Below the pieces are notes generated by a model. It did not search any database. It was not told where the DNA came from and saw only the letters and a program-made list of their open reading frames with translations. Positions 15,675 through 23,829 of a DNA stretch of 64,000 nt are shown here, piece by piece (position 1 is the first letter of the stretch; each line of letters begins with the position of its first letter). The translations under genes and the position numbers were made by a program. This DNA is from Dinoroseobacter sp049800835 (GTDB taxonomy: Bacteria > Pseudomonadota > Alphaproteobacteria > Rhodobacterales > Rhodobacteraceae): the NCBI RefSeq assembly GCF_049800835.1, contig NZ_JBNAFU010000001.1, positions 434,001-498,000 on the forward strand. The letters run 5' to 3'.

Positions 15675-15819
15675 GCGCCACGCCTCCGTGGCCGAGGGTA
15701 GCACAAAACCGCCGAGTTCTCAGGAGCTTTCAGAAGATTTCAGAGTTTTTCAGCCCGCACTTCAGGACGCTGAGACCGCCATGCCCCGTGATGGTCACAT
15801 CCTAACGGAGGACGCAACC

Positions 15820-16290
15820 ATGGACGGACTGCTTGAAGCCCTGTTGCTCTGGATCGGTGATCACACGACCTATCAGACGCACGACATCCCGCACCCGATC
15901 GTACTGCAACTCAGTCCCGAGGAGCTGACCCGCGAATATTACAGCGGGGTGGCGCATCTGATGCCGGAGGACGGGGTCGATGACAGGCTCAACGCGCTTT
16001 ACGCGACAACAGACGGGCCGCACGGCACGATCTACGTGATCGAGGCGCGCGCGGTGGAGGGGGCCGACGCATTTGACACGCCCGAAGAAAACCCCTTGTT
16101 CCGCGAGATCCTTCTGCACGAACTGGTCCACCACGTGCAGCATCTGACCGGCGCTGCCGACGACTGGGCCTGTCTGGCAATGGGCGAGACCGAGGCGTAC
16201 CGGCTGGGCGGGACATACCTGCGGCAGCTGAGGGTCACCGACCCGTTGCCCAACCGGAACTTCTGGGGCGCGATCTACGCAAGATGCTGA
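15820..16290 (+). CDS. Small HExxH zinc-peptidase-like protein
   Basis: A 156-residue protein with a clear zincin motif, EILLHELVHHVQHLTG near residues 95-110, and a possible third ligand in MGETEAYRLGG about 26 residues later, the gluzincin pattern. It has no signal peptide, so it is probably cytoplasmic. I know no characterised member; the family resembles DUF-annotated mini-zincins of Rhodobacteraceae. GGAGG precedes ATG 15820. It is divergent from the CadC-like membrane regulator, 145 bases apart, so regulator and peptidase may form a signalling pair. Confidence 0.7.
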   Translation: MDGLLEALLLWIGDHTTYQTHDIPHPIVLQLSPEELTREYYSGVAHLMPEDGVDDRLNALYATTDGPHGTIYVIEARAVEGADAFDTPEENPLFREILLHELVHHVQHLTGAADDWACLAMGETEAYRLGGTYLRQLRVTDPLPNRNFWGAIYARC

Positions 16291-16356
16291 CGGCTTGGGG
16301 CTTCACCTCCTGCGCGGATTGTTCTAGGGGAAGTGGGCCCAACCGCAGGAGCCCCC

Positions 16357-17031
16357 ATGATCCCGACCTCCTTTCCCGACAAAGCCGAAATCGCGCGCCT
16401 TACGGCCGGTATGTTGCTGGAGGTGGAGGCGGTGCACTTCAACGCGCGGGATCCGTTCACACTGGCCTCGGGACTGCCATCCCCCACGTATATCGATTGC
16501 CGCAAACTGATCTCCTTTCCGCGGGTGCGCACGACATTGATGGATTTTCTGACGGTCACGGTGATGCGCGAAGCAGGGTTTGAGGCGTTCGATAACATCG
16601 CGGGCGGCGAAACAGCCGGAATACCGTTTGGTGCACTGGTCGCGGAACGACTGGCCTTGCCGATGTCCTACGTGCGCAAGAAACCCAAAGGCTACGGTCG
16701 CAACGCGCAGATCGAAGGCGTGATGAGCGAAGGAGACCGCGTCCTACTTGTCGAGGACCTGACGACCGACGGCGGATCAAAGCTGAAATTCGTCGACGCG
16801 ATTCGAAAAACCGGCGCGACGTGCGGCCATACGGCGGTGATTTTCTACTACGGCATCTTTTCCGAAACGGAAGCCAACCTGGCCGATCACGGGGTCAAAC
16901 TGCACCATCTTTGCACTTGGTGGGACGTGCTGGCAGAGGCACGCGCACGTGGCAGTTTCGATGCTGAAACGCTTGAGGCTGTTGAATCATTTCTGAACGA
17001 TCCGCGGGCCTGGCAGGCGGCGCGGTCATAA
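16357..17031 (+). CDS. pyrE: Orotate phosphoribosyltransferase
   Basis: Converts orotate and PRPP to OMP in pyrimidine synthesis. The 224-residue protein has the PRPP-binding motif VLLVEDLTTDGGSK and the upstream YVRKKPKGYGRNAQIEG loop of type I phosphoribosyltransferases. ATG 16357 has AGGAG at the correct distance. It shares a strand with pyrC; a regulator and the HExxH gene separate the two. Confidence 0.95.
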   Translation: MIPTSFPDKAEIARLTAGMLLEVEAVHFNARDPFTLASGLPSPTYIDCRKLISFPRVRTTLMDFLTVTVMREAGFEAFDNIAGGETAGIPFGALVAERLALPMSYVRKKPKGYGRNAQIEGVMSEGDRVLLVEDLTTDGGSKLKFVDAIRKTGATCGHTAVIFYYGIFSETEANLADHGVKLHHLCTWWDVLAEARARGSFDAETLEAVESFLNDPRAWQAARS

Positions 17032-17193
17032 AATTGCTACATCGCAAACGTCGACTTTCGTCGCTGTTGGCAAATTCGACCGCTCAGACCGCCTAAAACA
17101 AAAACCTGCGCAAAATCTGCTGAATTTCTGGCCGATCTAGGCGGTAACCCGGCAAGTACCCCATGATTTTGTGGTATTCCCTACGCCCACAGC

Positions 17194-17213
17194 TTATCCA
17201 CAACTTATCCAGA
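17194..17213 (+). promoter_or_regulatory. Two tandem DnaA-box-like sites upstream of dnaB
   Basis: TTATCCACA at 17194-17202 matches the consensus DnaA box exactly, and TTATCCAGA at 17205-17213 differs by one base. They start 11 bases apart, one helical turn, in the same orientation. They lie 60-80 bases before the chosen dnaB start in the promoter or leader, where DnaA could regulate dnaB transcription. No AT-rich unwinding element or further boxes are seen, so this is not proposed as an origin. Confidence 0.55.
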
Positions 17214-17272
17214 TTGAACCATGTCCAAGGCTGGCGCATACAAAAGAACACTTCGGGATGAGGGTCCTGTCC

Positions 17273-18796
17273 ATGACAGAAGCAGTAAAAATGACCGGCA
17301 CAATGCCGGCGGCAGAGCCGACTGCTCAGCCCGCGCAAGCGATGGACAGCCGACCCCACAATATCGAGGCCGAGCAGCAGCTCCTGGGCGCGATCCTGAC
17401 GAACAACGATATTTTCGACAGGGTCGCGTCCATCATTCAGCCCGAGCATTTCTACGATCCCGTGCATCAGCGCATCTACGAAGTGGCCGCCGCGCGTATT
17501 CAGAAAAACACTCTCGCCTCCCCCGTCACGCTGAAGGCGTTCCTTGCAGATGAGCCGGGTCTTCAGGCGCTTGGCGGCCCGAGCTATCTTGTCAAACTCG
17601 CTGGCTCCGCGATCAGCGCTTTTGCGGCTCGCGACTATGCGCAGATGATTTACGATCTGGCGATCCGGCGTGAACTGATCGGACTGGGGCGCGACATCGC
17701 GGACAAGGCAGGCAACGTGGACGTTGCCTCCGAACCGAAAGAACAGATCGTGGAGGCCGAACAGGCGCTCTACAAGCTGGGCGAACAGGGTCAGGCAGAC
17801 AGCGGGTTCCAGTCGTTCCTGCGCGCGGTAACGGATGCAGTGAACGTCGCCAACGCCGCCTACCAGCGGGACGGGGGCCTTGCGGGCGTGTCCACGGGCC
17901 TGATCGACATGGACAAGAAGCTGGGCGGGCTGCACCGGTCGGACCTGCTGATCCTCGCCGGGCGTCCATCTATGGGCAAAACCTCTCTGGCCACCAACAT
18001 CGCCTATAATATCGCCAAGTCCTACAAGCGCGGAAAACAGCATGACGGGACAGAAGGCGCCATCGATGGCGGCGTGGTCGGATTCTACAGCCTCGAGATG
18101 AGCGCCGAGCAACTCGCCGCGCGGATCCTTTCCGAAGCCGCCGAGGTGCCCTCGGAACAGATCCGCAAGGGCGACATGACCGAGGCAGAGTTCCGCCGGT
18201 TTGTGGAAGCGGCCAAGCGGCTGGAGTCCTGCCCGCTGTTCATCGACGACACGCCTGCCCTGCCCATCAGCCAGTTGGCGGCCCGCGCCCGCCGTTTGAA
18301 ACGGACGCACGGTCTGGACGTCCTGATCGTGGACTACCTGCAACTCGTGCGCCCGGCCTCGGCCAAGGACAGCCGGGTCAACGAGGTGTCCGAAATCACC
18401 CAGGGCCTCAAGGCAATCGCCAAGGAACTGGACATCCCGGTGATCGCCCTGTCGCAGCTGAGCCGTCAGGTAGAGGCCCGGGAGGACAAACGCCCGCAAC
18501 TGTCGGACCTTCGCGAATCCGGCTCGATCGAACAGGACGCGGATGTGGTGATGTTCGTTTTCCGCGAGGAATACTACGTGGAGCGCGAGAAACCCTCCGA
18601 TGACCGGCTGGACGAGATGGCCGCCTGGCAGGAGCGGATGGAGCGCTTACATGGCAAGGCCGAGGTCATCATCGGCAAGCAGCGGCACGGCCCCATCGGA
18701 TCGGTCGAACTGAGCTTCGAGGGCCGCTTCACCCGCTTTGGCAACCTCGTGAAGCCCTGGCAGGATGGCTCGGGCGGTACGGACGGTTTCAGCTAG
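17273..18796 (+). CDS. dnaB: Replicative DNA helicase DnaB
   Basis: Hexameric helicase that unwinds DNA at the replication fork. The 507 residues contain the N-terminal primase-binding domain (HNIEAEQQLLGAILTNND near residue 24), the Walker A AGRPSMGKTSLA near 228, the Walker B LIVDYLQL, and SQLSRQVEAREDKRPQLSDL with the arginine region. I chose ATG 17273 because GAGGG lies eight bases upstream; ATG 17258 would add five residues. Two DnaA-box-like sites lie in its leader. Confidence 0.97.
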   Translation: MTEAVKMTGTMPAAEPTAQPAQAMDSRPHNIEAEQQLLGAILTNNDIFDRVASIIQPEHFYDPVHQRIYEVAAARIQKNTLASPVTLKAFLADEPGLQALGGPSYLVKLAGSAISAFAARDYAQMIYDLAIRRELIGLGRDIADKAGNVDVASEPKEQIVEAEQALYKLGEQGQADSGFQSFLRAVTDAVNVANAAYQRDGGLAGVSTGLIDMDKKLGGLHRSDLLILAGRPSMGKTSLATNIAYNIAKSYKRGKQHDGTEGAIDGGVVGFYSLEMSAEQLAARILSEAAEVPSEQIRKGDMTEAEFRRFVEAAKRLESCPLFIDDTPALPISQLAARARRLKRTHGLDVLIVDYLQLVRPASAKDSRVNEVSEITQGLKAIAKELDIPVIALSQLSRQVEAREDKRPQLSDLRESGSIEQDADVVMFVFREEYYVEREKPSDDRLDEMAAWQERMERLHGKAEVIIGKQRHGPIGSVELSFEGRFTRFGNLVKPWQDGSGGTDGFS

Positions 18797-18886
18797 AAAC
18801 GGCTCATTTCGTCGAGAACACGCCAATTTTCGCAGCAGATGCGCTGAAAAAACCGGCGCATGGCCTCTTCGCCTGCGACCAATGCG

Positions 18887-18918
18887 GCAATGCAGCATTG
18901 CATTACGCTGCGATGCAG
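18887..18918. promoter_or_regulatory. Two adjacent palindromes upstream of the VWA gene
   Basis: GCAATGCAGCATTGC (18887-18901) is a perfect 15-base palindrome, and GCTGCGATGCAGC (18906-18918) is a second one starting four bases later. They lie 50-80 bases before the VWA-gene start in the position of an operator. No matching regulator is evident nearby. Confidence 0.4.
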
Positions 18919-18967
18919 CAAAATATGATATGGCTTGGTCATCCCTTTTTTTCCGGAGGTGACGGCC

Positions 18968-19810
18968 ATGAAATCCCTACTCAAGACTGCGCTTGTCTGC
19001 CTTGCGGCAACCACGCTCCCAGCCGCGGCGACGCCGCTGGAGGTCGATGTGGAATTGCTGCTTGCAGTCGATGTGTCGCGGTCGATGTCGGAAGCTGAAC
19101 TGGAACTGCAACGCCGCGGCTATGCCGCTGCCTTGCGCAGTCCGGCAGTGATCGAAGCGATCGAGAACGGCATGATCGGTCAGGTCGCCGTATCCTACGT
19201 GGAATGGGCCGGTGCGGATGCGCAAACGGTGGTCATTGACTGGATGCTGATCAACGACAGTGCCTCAGCGGAGCGTTTTGCCGCGCAGTTGACTGGCATT
19301 CCCACGCCGCCGTCCCGCCGCACGTCGATCTCCGGTGTTCTGGAGCATGCCCGGGTCGCGATCAATTCCAATGCCTACGAAGGGTTGCGCAAGGTCATAG
19401 ATATCTCCGGTGATGGCCCCAACAACGAAGGCGCGCCCGTGATCGCGGCACGAGATCGCACGGTTGCGGACGGCATCGCGATCAACGGGCTGCCGTTGCT
19501 CACGCAAGAGGACGAAACGATGCCCTGGACGCTCGTTGATCTTGAAAACTATTACCGGCAATGCGTGATCGGCGGCCCGGCCTCGTTCGTGATTGCGGTC
19601 GAAAGCTGGGACGCCTTTGCGGAAGCCGTGCGCCGGAAACTGGTCCTAGAGCTTGTCGGGCTGACGCCCGAAGACCTGATGCTCGGGCAGGAGAAGATCT
19701 GGCGCGCCTCGGCAAAACCCAAGGTCGATTGCGGGCGCGGCAGCACGCAGCGCAATGTCGGAAACCCGTTCAGCTACGCCGTTCCGACCGAATTGACAGC
19801 GCCCTACTGA
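18968..19810 (+). CDS. DUF1194-like secreted von Willebrand factor A domain protein
   Basis: A 280-residue protein. The first ~22 residues are a Sec signal peptide (MKSLLKTALVCLAATTLPAA, cleavage near ATA). The rest is a vWA domain opening with the MIDAS motif LLLAVDVSRSMSEAE (Asp-x-Ser-x-Ser), followed by AVSYVEWAG and VIDISGDGPNNEG, as in the DUF1194 family. It is expected in the periplasm, binding a partner through a divalent metal. ATG 18968 has GGAGG eight bases upstream. Function unknown. Two palindromes precede the gene. Confidence 0.85.
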   Translation: MKSLLKTALVCLAATTLPAAATPLEVDVELLLAVDVSRSMSEAELELQRRGYAAALRSPAVIEAIENGMIGQVAVSYVEWAGADAQTVVIDWMLINDSASAERFAAQLTGIPTPPSRRTSISGVLEHARVAINSNAYEGLRKVIDISGDGPNNEGAPVIAARDRTVADGIAINGLPLLTQEDETMPWTLVDLENYYRQCVIGGPASFVIAVESWDAFAEAVRRKLVLELVGLTPEDLMLGQEKIWRASAKPKVDCGRGSTQRNVGNPFSYAVPTELTAPY

Positions 19811-19827
19811 CCGGCGGGCACACCTAT

Positions 19828-19847
19828 CCGTCCCCTCGGCGGGACGG
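19828..19847 (+). terminator. Stem-loop after the VWA gene
   Basis: CCGTCCC (19828-19834) and GGGACGG (19841-19847) form a perfect seven-base-pair stem with a six-base loop, 17 bases after the VWA stop codon. There is no T-run, so termination strength is uncertain. Confidence 0.35.
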
Positions 19848-19927
19848 TGCCGGCAGCCGCCAATCGCGCGCAGCGCTGAACACTTCTGGCCTTGACGCCG
19901 CCTGCGCCTCTGCCGACAACGGCGCCT

Positions 19928-20977
19928 ATGGGTACCGCAACGCTGACGATTGATCTGGACGCTCTCGTGGCCAACTGGACCGCGCTCGATGCGGCGTCCG
20001 GGCGCGATGTCATGACGGGTGCCGTGGTCAAGGCCAACGGGTACGGGTTGGATGCCGGCCGCGTGGCCAGCGCGCTTGCTGCTGCTGGTGCGCGTCAGTT
20101 CTTCGTTGCCGCCGCCGAAGAAGGCGTCGCAGTGCGCAATGCGATCGGGCCGGGCCCGGCGATCAACGTGTTTTCCGGGCATATGCCGGGTGATCTGGCA
20201 ATGATCGAACAGGCGCGTCTGACCCCGATGCTCAATTCAACAGAGCAGCTGACACGGCATTTCGAAACCCTGCCCGGCCATCCGTTCGGCATCCAGCTTG
20301 ATACCGGGATGAACCGGTTGGGGATGGAGGCCGATGAGTGGTTCGCCGTGGCAGAGATCGCGCTGAGCCAGCGCCCTCGGCTGGTGATGTCGCATCTGGC
20401 GTGCGCGGACGAGCCGCACCACGCCGAAAACGCAGCACAGCTCAAGGAATTTCATCGCCTGACGGACGGGATCAGCGCGCCGCGGTCGCTGGCAGCGACA
20501 GGCGGCATCCTGCTGGGGAAGGCCTATCATTTCAACCTGACGCGCCCCGGCATCGGGCTCTATGGCGGCCTTCCTTTCGACGCCGCGCGCCCAGTCGTGC
20601 GCCTGTCGATCCCGGTGGTGCAGGCACGCACCGTCCTGCCCGAAGAGACGGTCGGGTATGGATGCAGTTGGGCCGCGGACCGCGAAAGCGTGATCGCAAC
20701 CGTCGCGGCGGGCTATGCCGACGGTCTGATCCGCGCGATGTCCAACCGGGCCGTGTTGTGGCACGGGCCAGAACCCTGCCCGCTTGTGGGCCGGGTCTCG
20801 ATGGACCTGCTGACGGTGGACATCACCGGTCTGCCGGAGATCCCGGAGTACCTGGACATCCTGTGCCCCGCGCAAGGCGTTGACACGCTAGCGGAAGCGG
20901 CGGGCACGATCGGTTACGAGGTCCTGACCTCTCTGGGCGGGCGCTACAAGCGCGCCTACACGGGCGGGCCCGCATGA
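19928..20977 (+). CDS. alr: Alanine racemase
   Basis: PLP enzyme that makes D-alanine for peptidoglycan. The 349 residues carry the PLP-lysine motif AVVKANGYGLDAG (Lys35), the LDTGMNRLGM and RPGIGLYG segments, the VGYGCSWAA tyrosine region and VGRVSMDL near the C-terminus. I chose ATG 19928 over an upstream TTG, though no strong Shine-Dalgarno sequence is present. The stop overlaps the MlaE-like gene by four bases, so it heads an alr-mlaE-mlaF unit. Confidence 0.95.
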   Translation: MGTATLTIDLDALVANWTALDAASGRDVMTGAVVKANGYGLDAGRVASALAAAGARQFFVAAAEEGVAVRNAIGPGPAINVFSGHMPGDLAMIEQARLTPMLNSTEQLTRHFETLPGHPFGIQLDTGMNRLGMEADEWFAVAEIALSQRPRLVMSHLACADEPHHAENAAQLKEFHRLTDGISAPRSLAATGGILLGKAYHFNLTRPGIGLYGGLPFDAARPVVRLSIPVVQARTVLPEETVGYGCSWAADRESVIATVAAGYADGLIRAMSNRAVLWHGPEPCPLVGRVSMDLLTVDITGLPEIPEYLDILCPAQGVDTLAEAAGTIGYEVLTSLGGRYKRAYTGGPA

Positions 20978-21747
20978 CGCTTCTGGCGGCTCTCGGACGC
21001 GCGGTTCTGGGCCTGCTGGCCAGCACGGGCCGCTTCACCCTGTTCGTGGTAGCAGCATTCAGCCATATGCTGCGCCCGCCGTTCTACATGCGCGAATTCG
21101 GCCAGGCCCTGATCAATATCGGCTATTTCAGTCTGCCGGTGGTGGGGCTGACCGCGTTTTTCACCGGCGGGGCACTGGCCTTGCAGATCTACGCAGGGGG
21201 CGCGCGGTTCTCGGCCGAGGCCGTTGTGCCGCAGATCGTTGCCATCGGCATGGTGCGCGAACTTGGCCCCGTGCTGGGCGGCCTGATGATCGCGGCGCGC
21301 GTGACCTCCTCCATCGCGGCGGAGATCGCGACGATGAAGGTCACCGAGCAGATCGATGCACTGGTGACCCTGTCCACCGACCCGATGAAATACCTGACCG
21401 CTCCGCGCGTTCTGGCCGCCATCGTCACGGTGCCGATCCTTGTCGGTATCGGTGACACGATCGGCATCTTCGGCGGGTATTTCGTCTCGACCACGCGGCT
21501 GGGATTCAACCCGGCGACATATCTCCAGAACACGGTTGATTTTCTGGAAGTGCACGATGTCGTCTCCAGCCTTGTCAAAGGGGCCGTGTTCGGCGGCATC
21601 GCGGCGCTGATGGGATGCTATTTCGGGATGAATTCCGGACGCGGTGCGCAAGGCGTCGGCAAAGCCACCAAATCGTCCGTCGTGGCCGCCGCCGTGCTGA
21701 TCCTGGCAGCCAACTTCATCCTGACTGAGGTGTTTTTCGCGGCATGA
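20974..21747 (+). CDS. MlaE/YrbE-family ABC transporter permease
   Basis: Inner-membrane permease of the Mla phospholipid transport type, 257 residues with about five or six hydrophobic segments. Family segments are present: FTGGALALQIYAG, VRELGPVLGGLMIAARVTS, AAEIATMKVTEQIDAL and the C-terminal GVGKATKSSVV. It overlaps alr upstream and the ATPase gene downstream by four bases each. No MCE-domain substrate-binding gene (mlaD) is adjacent, so the third component must lie elsewhere. I leave the symbol open because mlaE and generic YrbE homologues cannot be separated here. Confidence 0.9.
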   Translation: MTLLAALGRAVLGLLASTGRFTLFVVAAFSHMLRPPFYMREFGQALINIGYFSLPVVGLTAFFTGGALALQIYAGGARFSAEAVVPQIVAIGMVRELGPVLGGLMIAARVTSSIAAEIATMKVTEQIDALVTLSTDPMKYLTAPRVLAAIVTVPILVGIGDTIGIFGGYFVSTTRLGFNPATYLQNTVDFLEVHDVVSSLVKGAVFGGIAALMGCYFGMNSGRGAQGVGKATKSSVVAAAVLILAANFILTEVFFAA

Positions 21748-22511
21748 CCCAAGCCCCCCCTCCGATGATCGAGATGCGCGGTGTCGAAAAGTCCTTCGGC
21801 GCCAAAGACGTGCTGCGCGGGGTTGATCTGGTCATTCCGCGCGGTGAAAGCATGGTGATCATCGGCGGCTCGGGCACAGGCAAGTCGGTTCTGCTGAAAT
21901 GCGTACTCGGGCTGATCACGCCGGACGCAGGCACAATTCGCGTGGATGGGCAGGATGCCGCGAAGGCCGAGCGCGAGGCGTTTCTGGCCCGGTTCGGAAT
22001 GCTGTTCCAGGGCGGCGCGCTGTTTGACAGCCTGCCGGTTTGGCAAAACGTGGCCTTCCGGCTGCTGCGCGGGGCCCTGAAACGCCCCAAGGACGAGGCG
22101 CGCGGGATCGCAATCGAGAAACTGCGCCGTGTGGGTCTGACACCCGATGTCGCGGATCTGTTTCCGGCCGAGTTGTCGGGCGGAATGCAAAAACGTGTGG
22201 GCCTTGCGCGCGCGATTGCCGCCGAGCCCGAGATCATCTTTTTCGACGAGCCGACCACCGGGCTCGACCCGATCATGTCGGGCGTCATCAACGACCTGAT
22301 CCGTGAGATCGTGGTCGAGATGGGGGCGACGGCCATGACCATTACCCATGACATGACTTCCGTGCGGGCCATTGCCGATGACGTGGCGATGCTGCACGGG
22401 GGCAAGATCCGCTGGACCGGCCCGGTGGCCGAGATGGATGACAGCGGCGATCCCTATCTGACGCAATTCATCACCGGCAGCGCCGAGGGTCCGATCGAGG
22501 CAGTTCGCTAG
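21744..22511 (+). CDS. ABC transporter ATP-binding protein, MlaF type
   Basis: ATPase partner of the MlaE-like permease, 255 residues. It has Walker A IIGGSGTGKSVLLK, a FQGGALFDSLPVWQNVAF Q-loop region typical of MlaF, the signature LSGGMQKRVGLARAI, Walker B EIIFFDEPTTGLDP and the switch His in TITHDM. The start overlaps the permease stop. The pair is expected to energise lipid exchange between the membranes with an MCE protein not found here. Confidence 0.93.
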   Translation: MTQAPPPMIEMRGVEKSFGAKDVLRGVDLVIPRGESMVIIGGSGTGKSVLLKCVLGLITPDAGTIRVDGQDAAKAEREAFLARFGMLFQGGALFDSLPVWQNVAFRLLRGALKRPKDEARGIAIEKLRRVGLTPDVADLFPAELSGGMQKRVGLARAIAAEPEIIFFDEPTTGLDPIMSGVINDLIREIVVEMGATAMTITHDMTSVRAIADDVAMLHGGKIRWTGPVAEMDDSGDPYLTQFITGSAEGPIEAVR

Positions 22512-22524
22512 GACCGGGCACACC

Positions 22525-22571
22525 GCGGGGGCCAGCCCCCGCACCCCCGAGGCATTTGGCCACAAAAGAAG
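22525..22571 (+). repeat. Copy 1 of a dispersed intergenic palindromic repeat
   Basis: A perfect palindrome GCGGGGGC-CA-GCCCCCGC (22525-22542) is followed by ACCCCCGAGGCATTTGGC and CACAAAAGAAG. The pattern, a GC palindrome then a GAG-tATTTtGGC-aaa-GAAG tail, recurs between nuoE and nuoD. From memory, such elements are common between genes in Rhodobacteraceae. It lies after the ABC ATPase stop codon. Confidence 0.55.
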
Positions 22572-22613
22572 CAGAGCATTGCCTCAACCCGGGCCGGGGC
22601 CTAGGCTCGCGCC

Positions 22614-22979
22614 ATGCTCGTGCCCGCCATGAAACTCGCCTCGGTCCTGTTGTGGTCCTATGCCATTGTCTTGGTGGTGTTCTGGGTGCGCGCCGTCGCG
22701 GCACAGGACCGCAAGAGCCATGTGGGCCATTTCATCGAGCTTCTGGCGTGCCTTGTGCCCCTGTCCTGCGCGCTGGTCGCGATGGTCATGGTCGGCGCGG
22801 TGATCGGAATTCCGTCGGTCGTGGGCTTCTTGTTCATTCTTCTGCCTGCGGGCGTGGTGGTCGCGTTGAGTCTGGAGGTGCGGCGTGTCGAAGGGGCCTC
22901 CGACACGCTGGAAAGCTGGCGGCTCGGCCTTGCGCTCTGTCTTGCCATCGGCGTGATTGCAGGACGCGGCGGTATATGA
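22614..22979 (+). CDS. Small inner-membrane protein of unknown function
   Basis: A 121-residue protein with three or four hydrophobic segments (near residues 8-28, 42-62, 64-88 and 100-118) separated by short charged loops (RAVAAQDRKSH, LEVRRVEGASD). I recognise no family. ATG 22614 or ATG 22629 could be the start. Its stop overlaps the start of the PqiA-like gene (ATGA), so the two are translated together. Confidence 0.7.
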   Translation: MLVPAMKLASVLLWSYAIVLVVFWVRAVAAQDRKSHVGHFIELLACLVPLSCALVAMVMVGAVIGIPSVVGFLFILLPAGVVVALSLEVRRVEGASDTLESWRLGLALCLAIGVIAGRGGI

Positions 22980-23437
22980 CGTCGCGGCTGGCGCTGGTGG
23001 CCAATCTGTCGTTGCTTGTGCTGTTTCCGGTGGCCTGGCTGTCGCCGCTGCTGCGCGCCGGATTGCTGCCGCTGTTCGGGCTGTCGGAGATCAGCGTGGC
23101 ATCGGGCGTCATGGCGCTTTGGGACGCGGCACCGGTTCTGGCCGTGCTGGTAGCGCTGTTCGCGGTCGTGGCCCCTTACGTCAAGACGCTTACGCTTGCA
23201 GCGGTGCAGCTTGGCTGGCTGGGCCGCAAACCGGCCTGGCTGACTTGGTTGGGACGATTGGCGATGGCGGATGTGTTTCTGGTCGCGCTTTACATTGTAG
23301 CGGTCAAGGGCGTGGGGCTGGGCCGGGTGGAGGTCGCCTGGGGGCTATACCTCTTTACTGCGCTGATCCTCGTTTCGCTCGTACTGACCTATTTGACGCC
23401 GGAGCCCGCGCGGGGCAAAGAGAGCGCATTGCCGTGA
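22976..23437 (+). CDS. PqiA-like (paraquat-inducible protein A family) membrane protein
   Basis: A 153-residue protein with four membrane segments. The middle and end (APVLAVLVALFAVVAPYVK, WLGRLAMADVFLVALY, VEVAWGLYLFTALIL) match the single-domain form of the PqiA family. PqiA works with the MCE protein PqiB in envelope lipid traffic and is linked to membrane stress in E. coli. No PqiB is present, but the MlaE/MlaF-like pair lies just upstream, which strengthens an envelope-lipid theme. Confidence 0.75.
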   Translation: MTSRLALVANLSLLVLFPVAWLSPLLRAGLLPLFGLSEISVASGVMALWDAAPVLAVLVALFAVVAPYVKTLTLAAVQLGWLGRKPAWLTWLGRLAMADVFLVALYIVAVKGVGLGRVEVAWGLYLFTALILVSLVLTYLTPEPARGKESALP

Positions 23438-23450
23438 GCCGAGGGGATCC

Positions 23451-23828
23451 ATGGAAAATATCGTCGCTTTGCTGGGGGTTCTGCTGTTCTGGGCAAGCCT
23501 GATCTGGCTGCCGCTGAATATCGCACGGGCCCTCCGGACAAGGGGGCAACCGCAGGTCTGGACCATCTCGGCAATCCTGTCGTTCTTCATGGCGCTCATG
23601 GGCTATACCCGCGCAATCGACGGCGGCACCGTGATGGAGGCGTTCGCGTGGTCGGTTACGTGGCTCATGCCGCTGGGACTGACCTTTTTCGCACGATCGC
23701 ACCAAAGCGTGCCGTGGCGCTCCTGGGACAAGTATCTGGGGGCTGTCGCGCTGGGGACGTTTGTTCTGGTGATGCCGTTCCTGCCCCGCGCCTTGAACCG
23801 GTTGTCCGCGCTGCTCTGGGGCGGCTGA
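23451..23828 (+). CDS. Small membrane protein of unknown function
   Basis: A 125-residue protein with about four hydrophobic helices (near residues 5-25, 38-55, 62-80 and 95-112). No family is recognised. GAGGGG precedes ATG 23451. It sits 13 bases after the PqiA-like gene and one base before radA, so it belongs to the same transcription unit. Confidence 0.7.
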   Translation: MENIVALLGVLLFWASLIWLPLNIARALRTRGQPQVWTISAILSFFMALMGYTRAIDGGTVMEAFAWSVTWLMPLGLTFFARSHQSVPWRSWDKYLGAVALGTFVLVMPFLPRALNRLSALLWGG

Positions 23829-23829
23829 G

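Noticed and set aside
15667..15819. N-terminal extension of the HExxH protein from an ATG near 15667
   Set aside because: The extra 51 residues are unconserved-looking, overlap the divergent regulator start, and ATG 15820 has a clear GGAGG.
17032..17272. Replication origin at the DnaA boxes before dnaB
   Set aside because: Only two boxes are seen, without a box cluster, AT-rich unwinding element or origin-linked genes such as dnaA, dnaN or parAB nearby.
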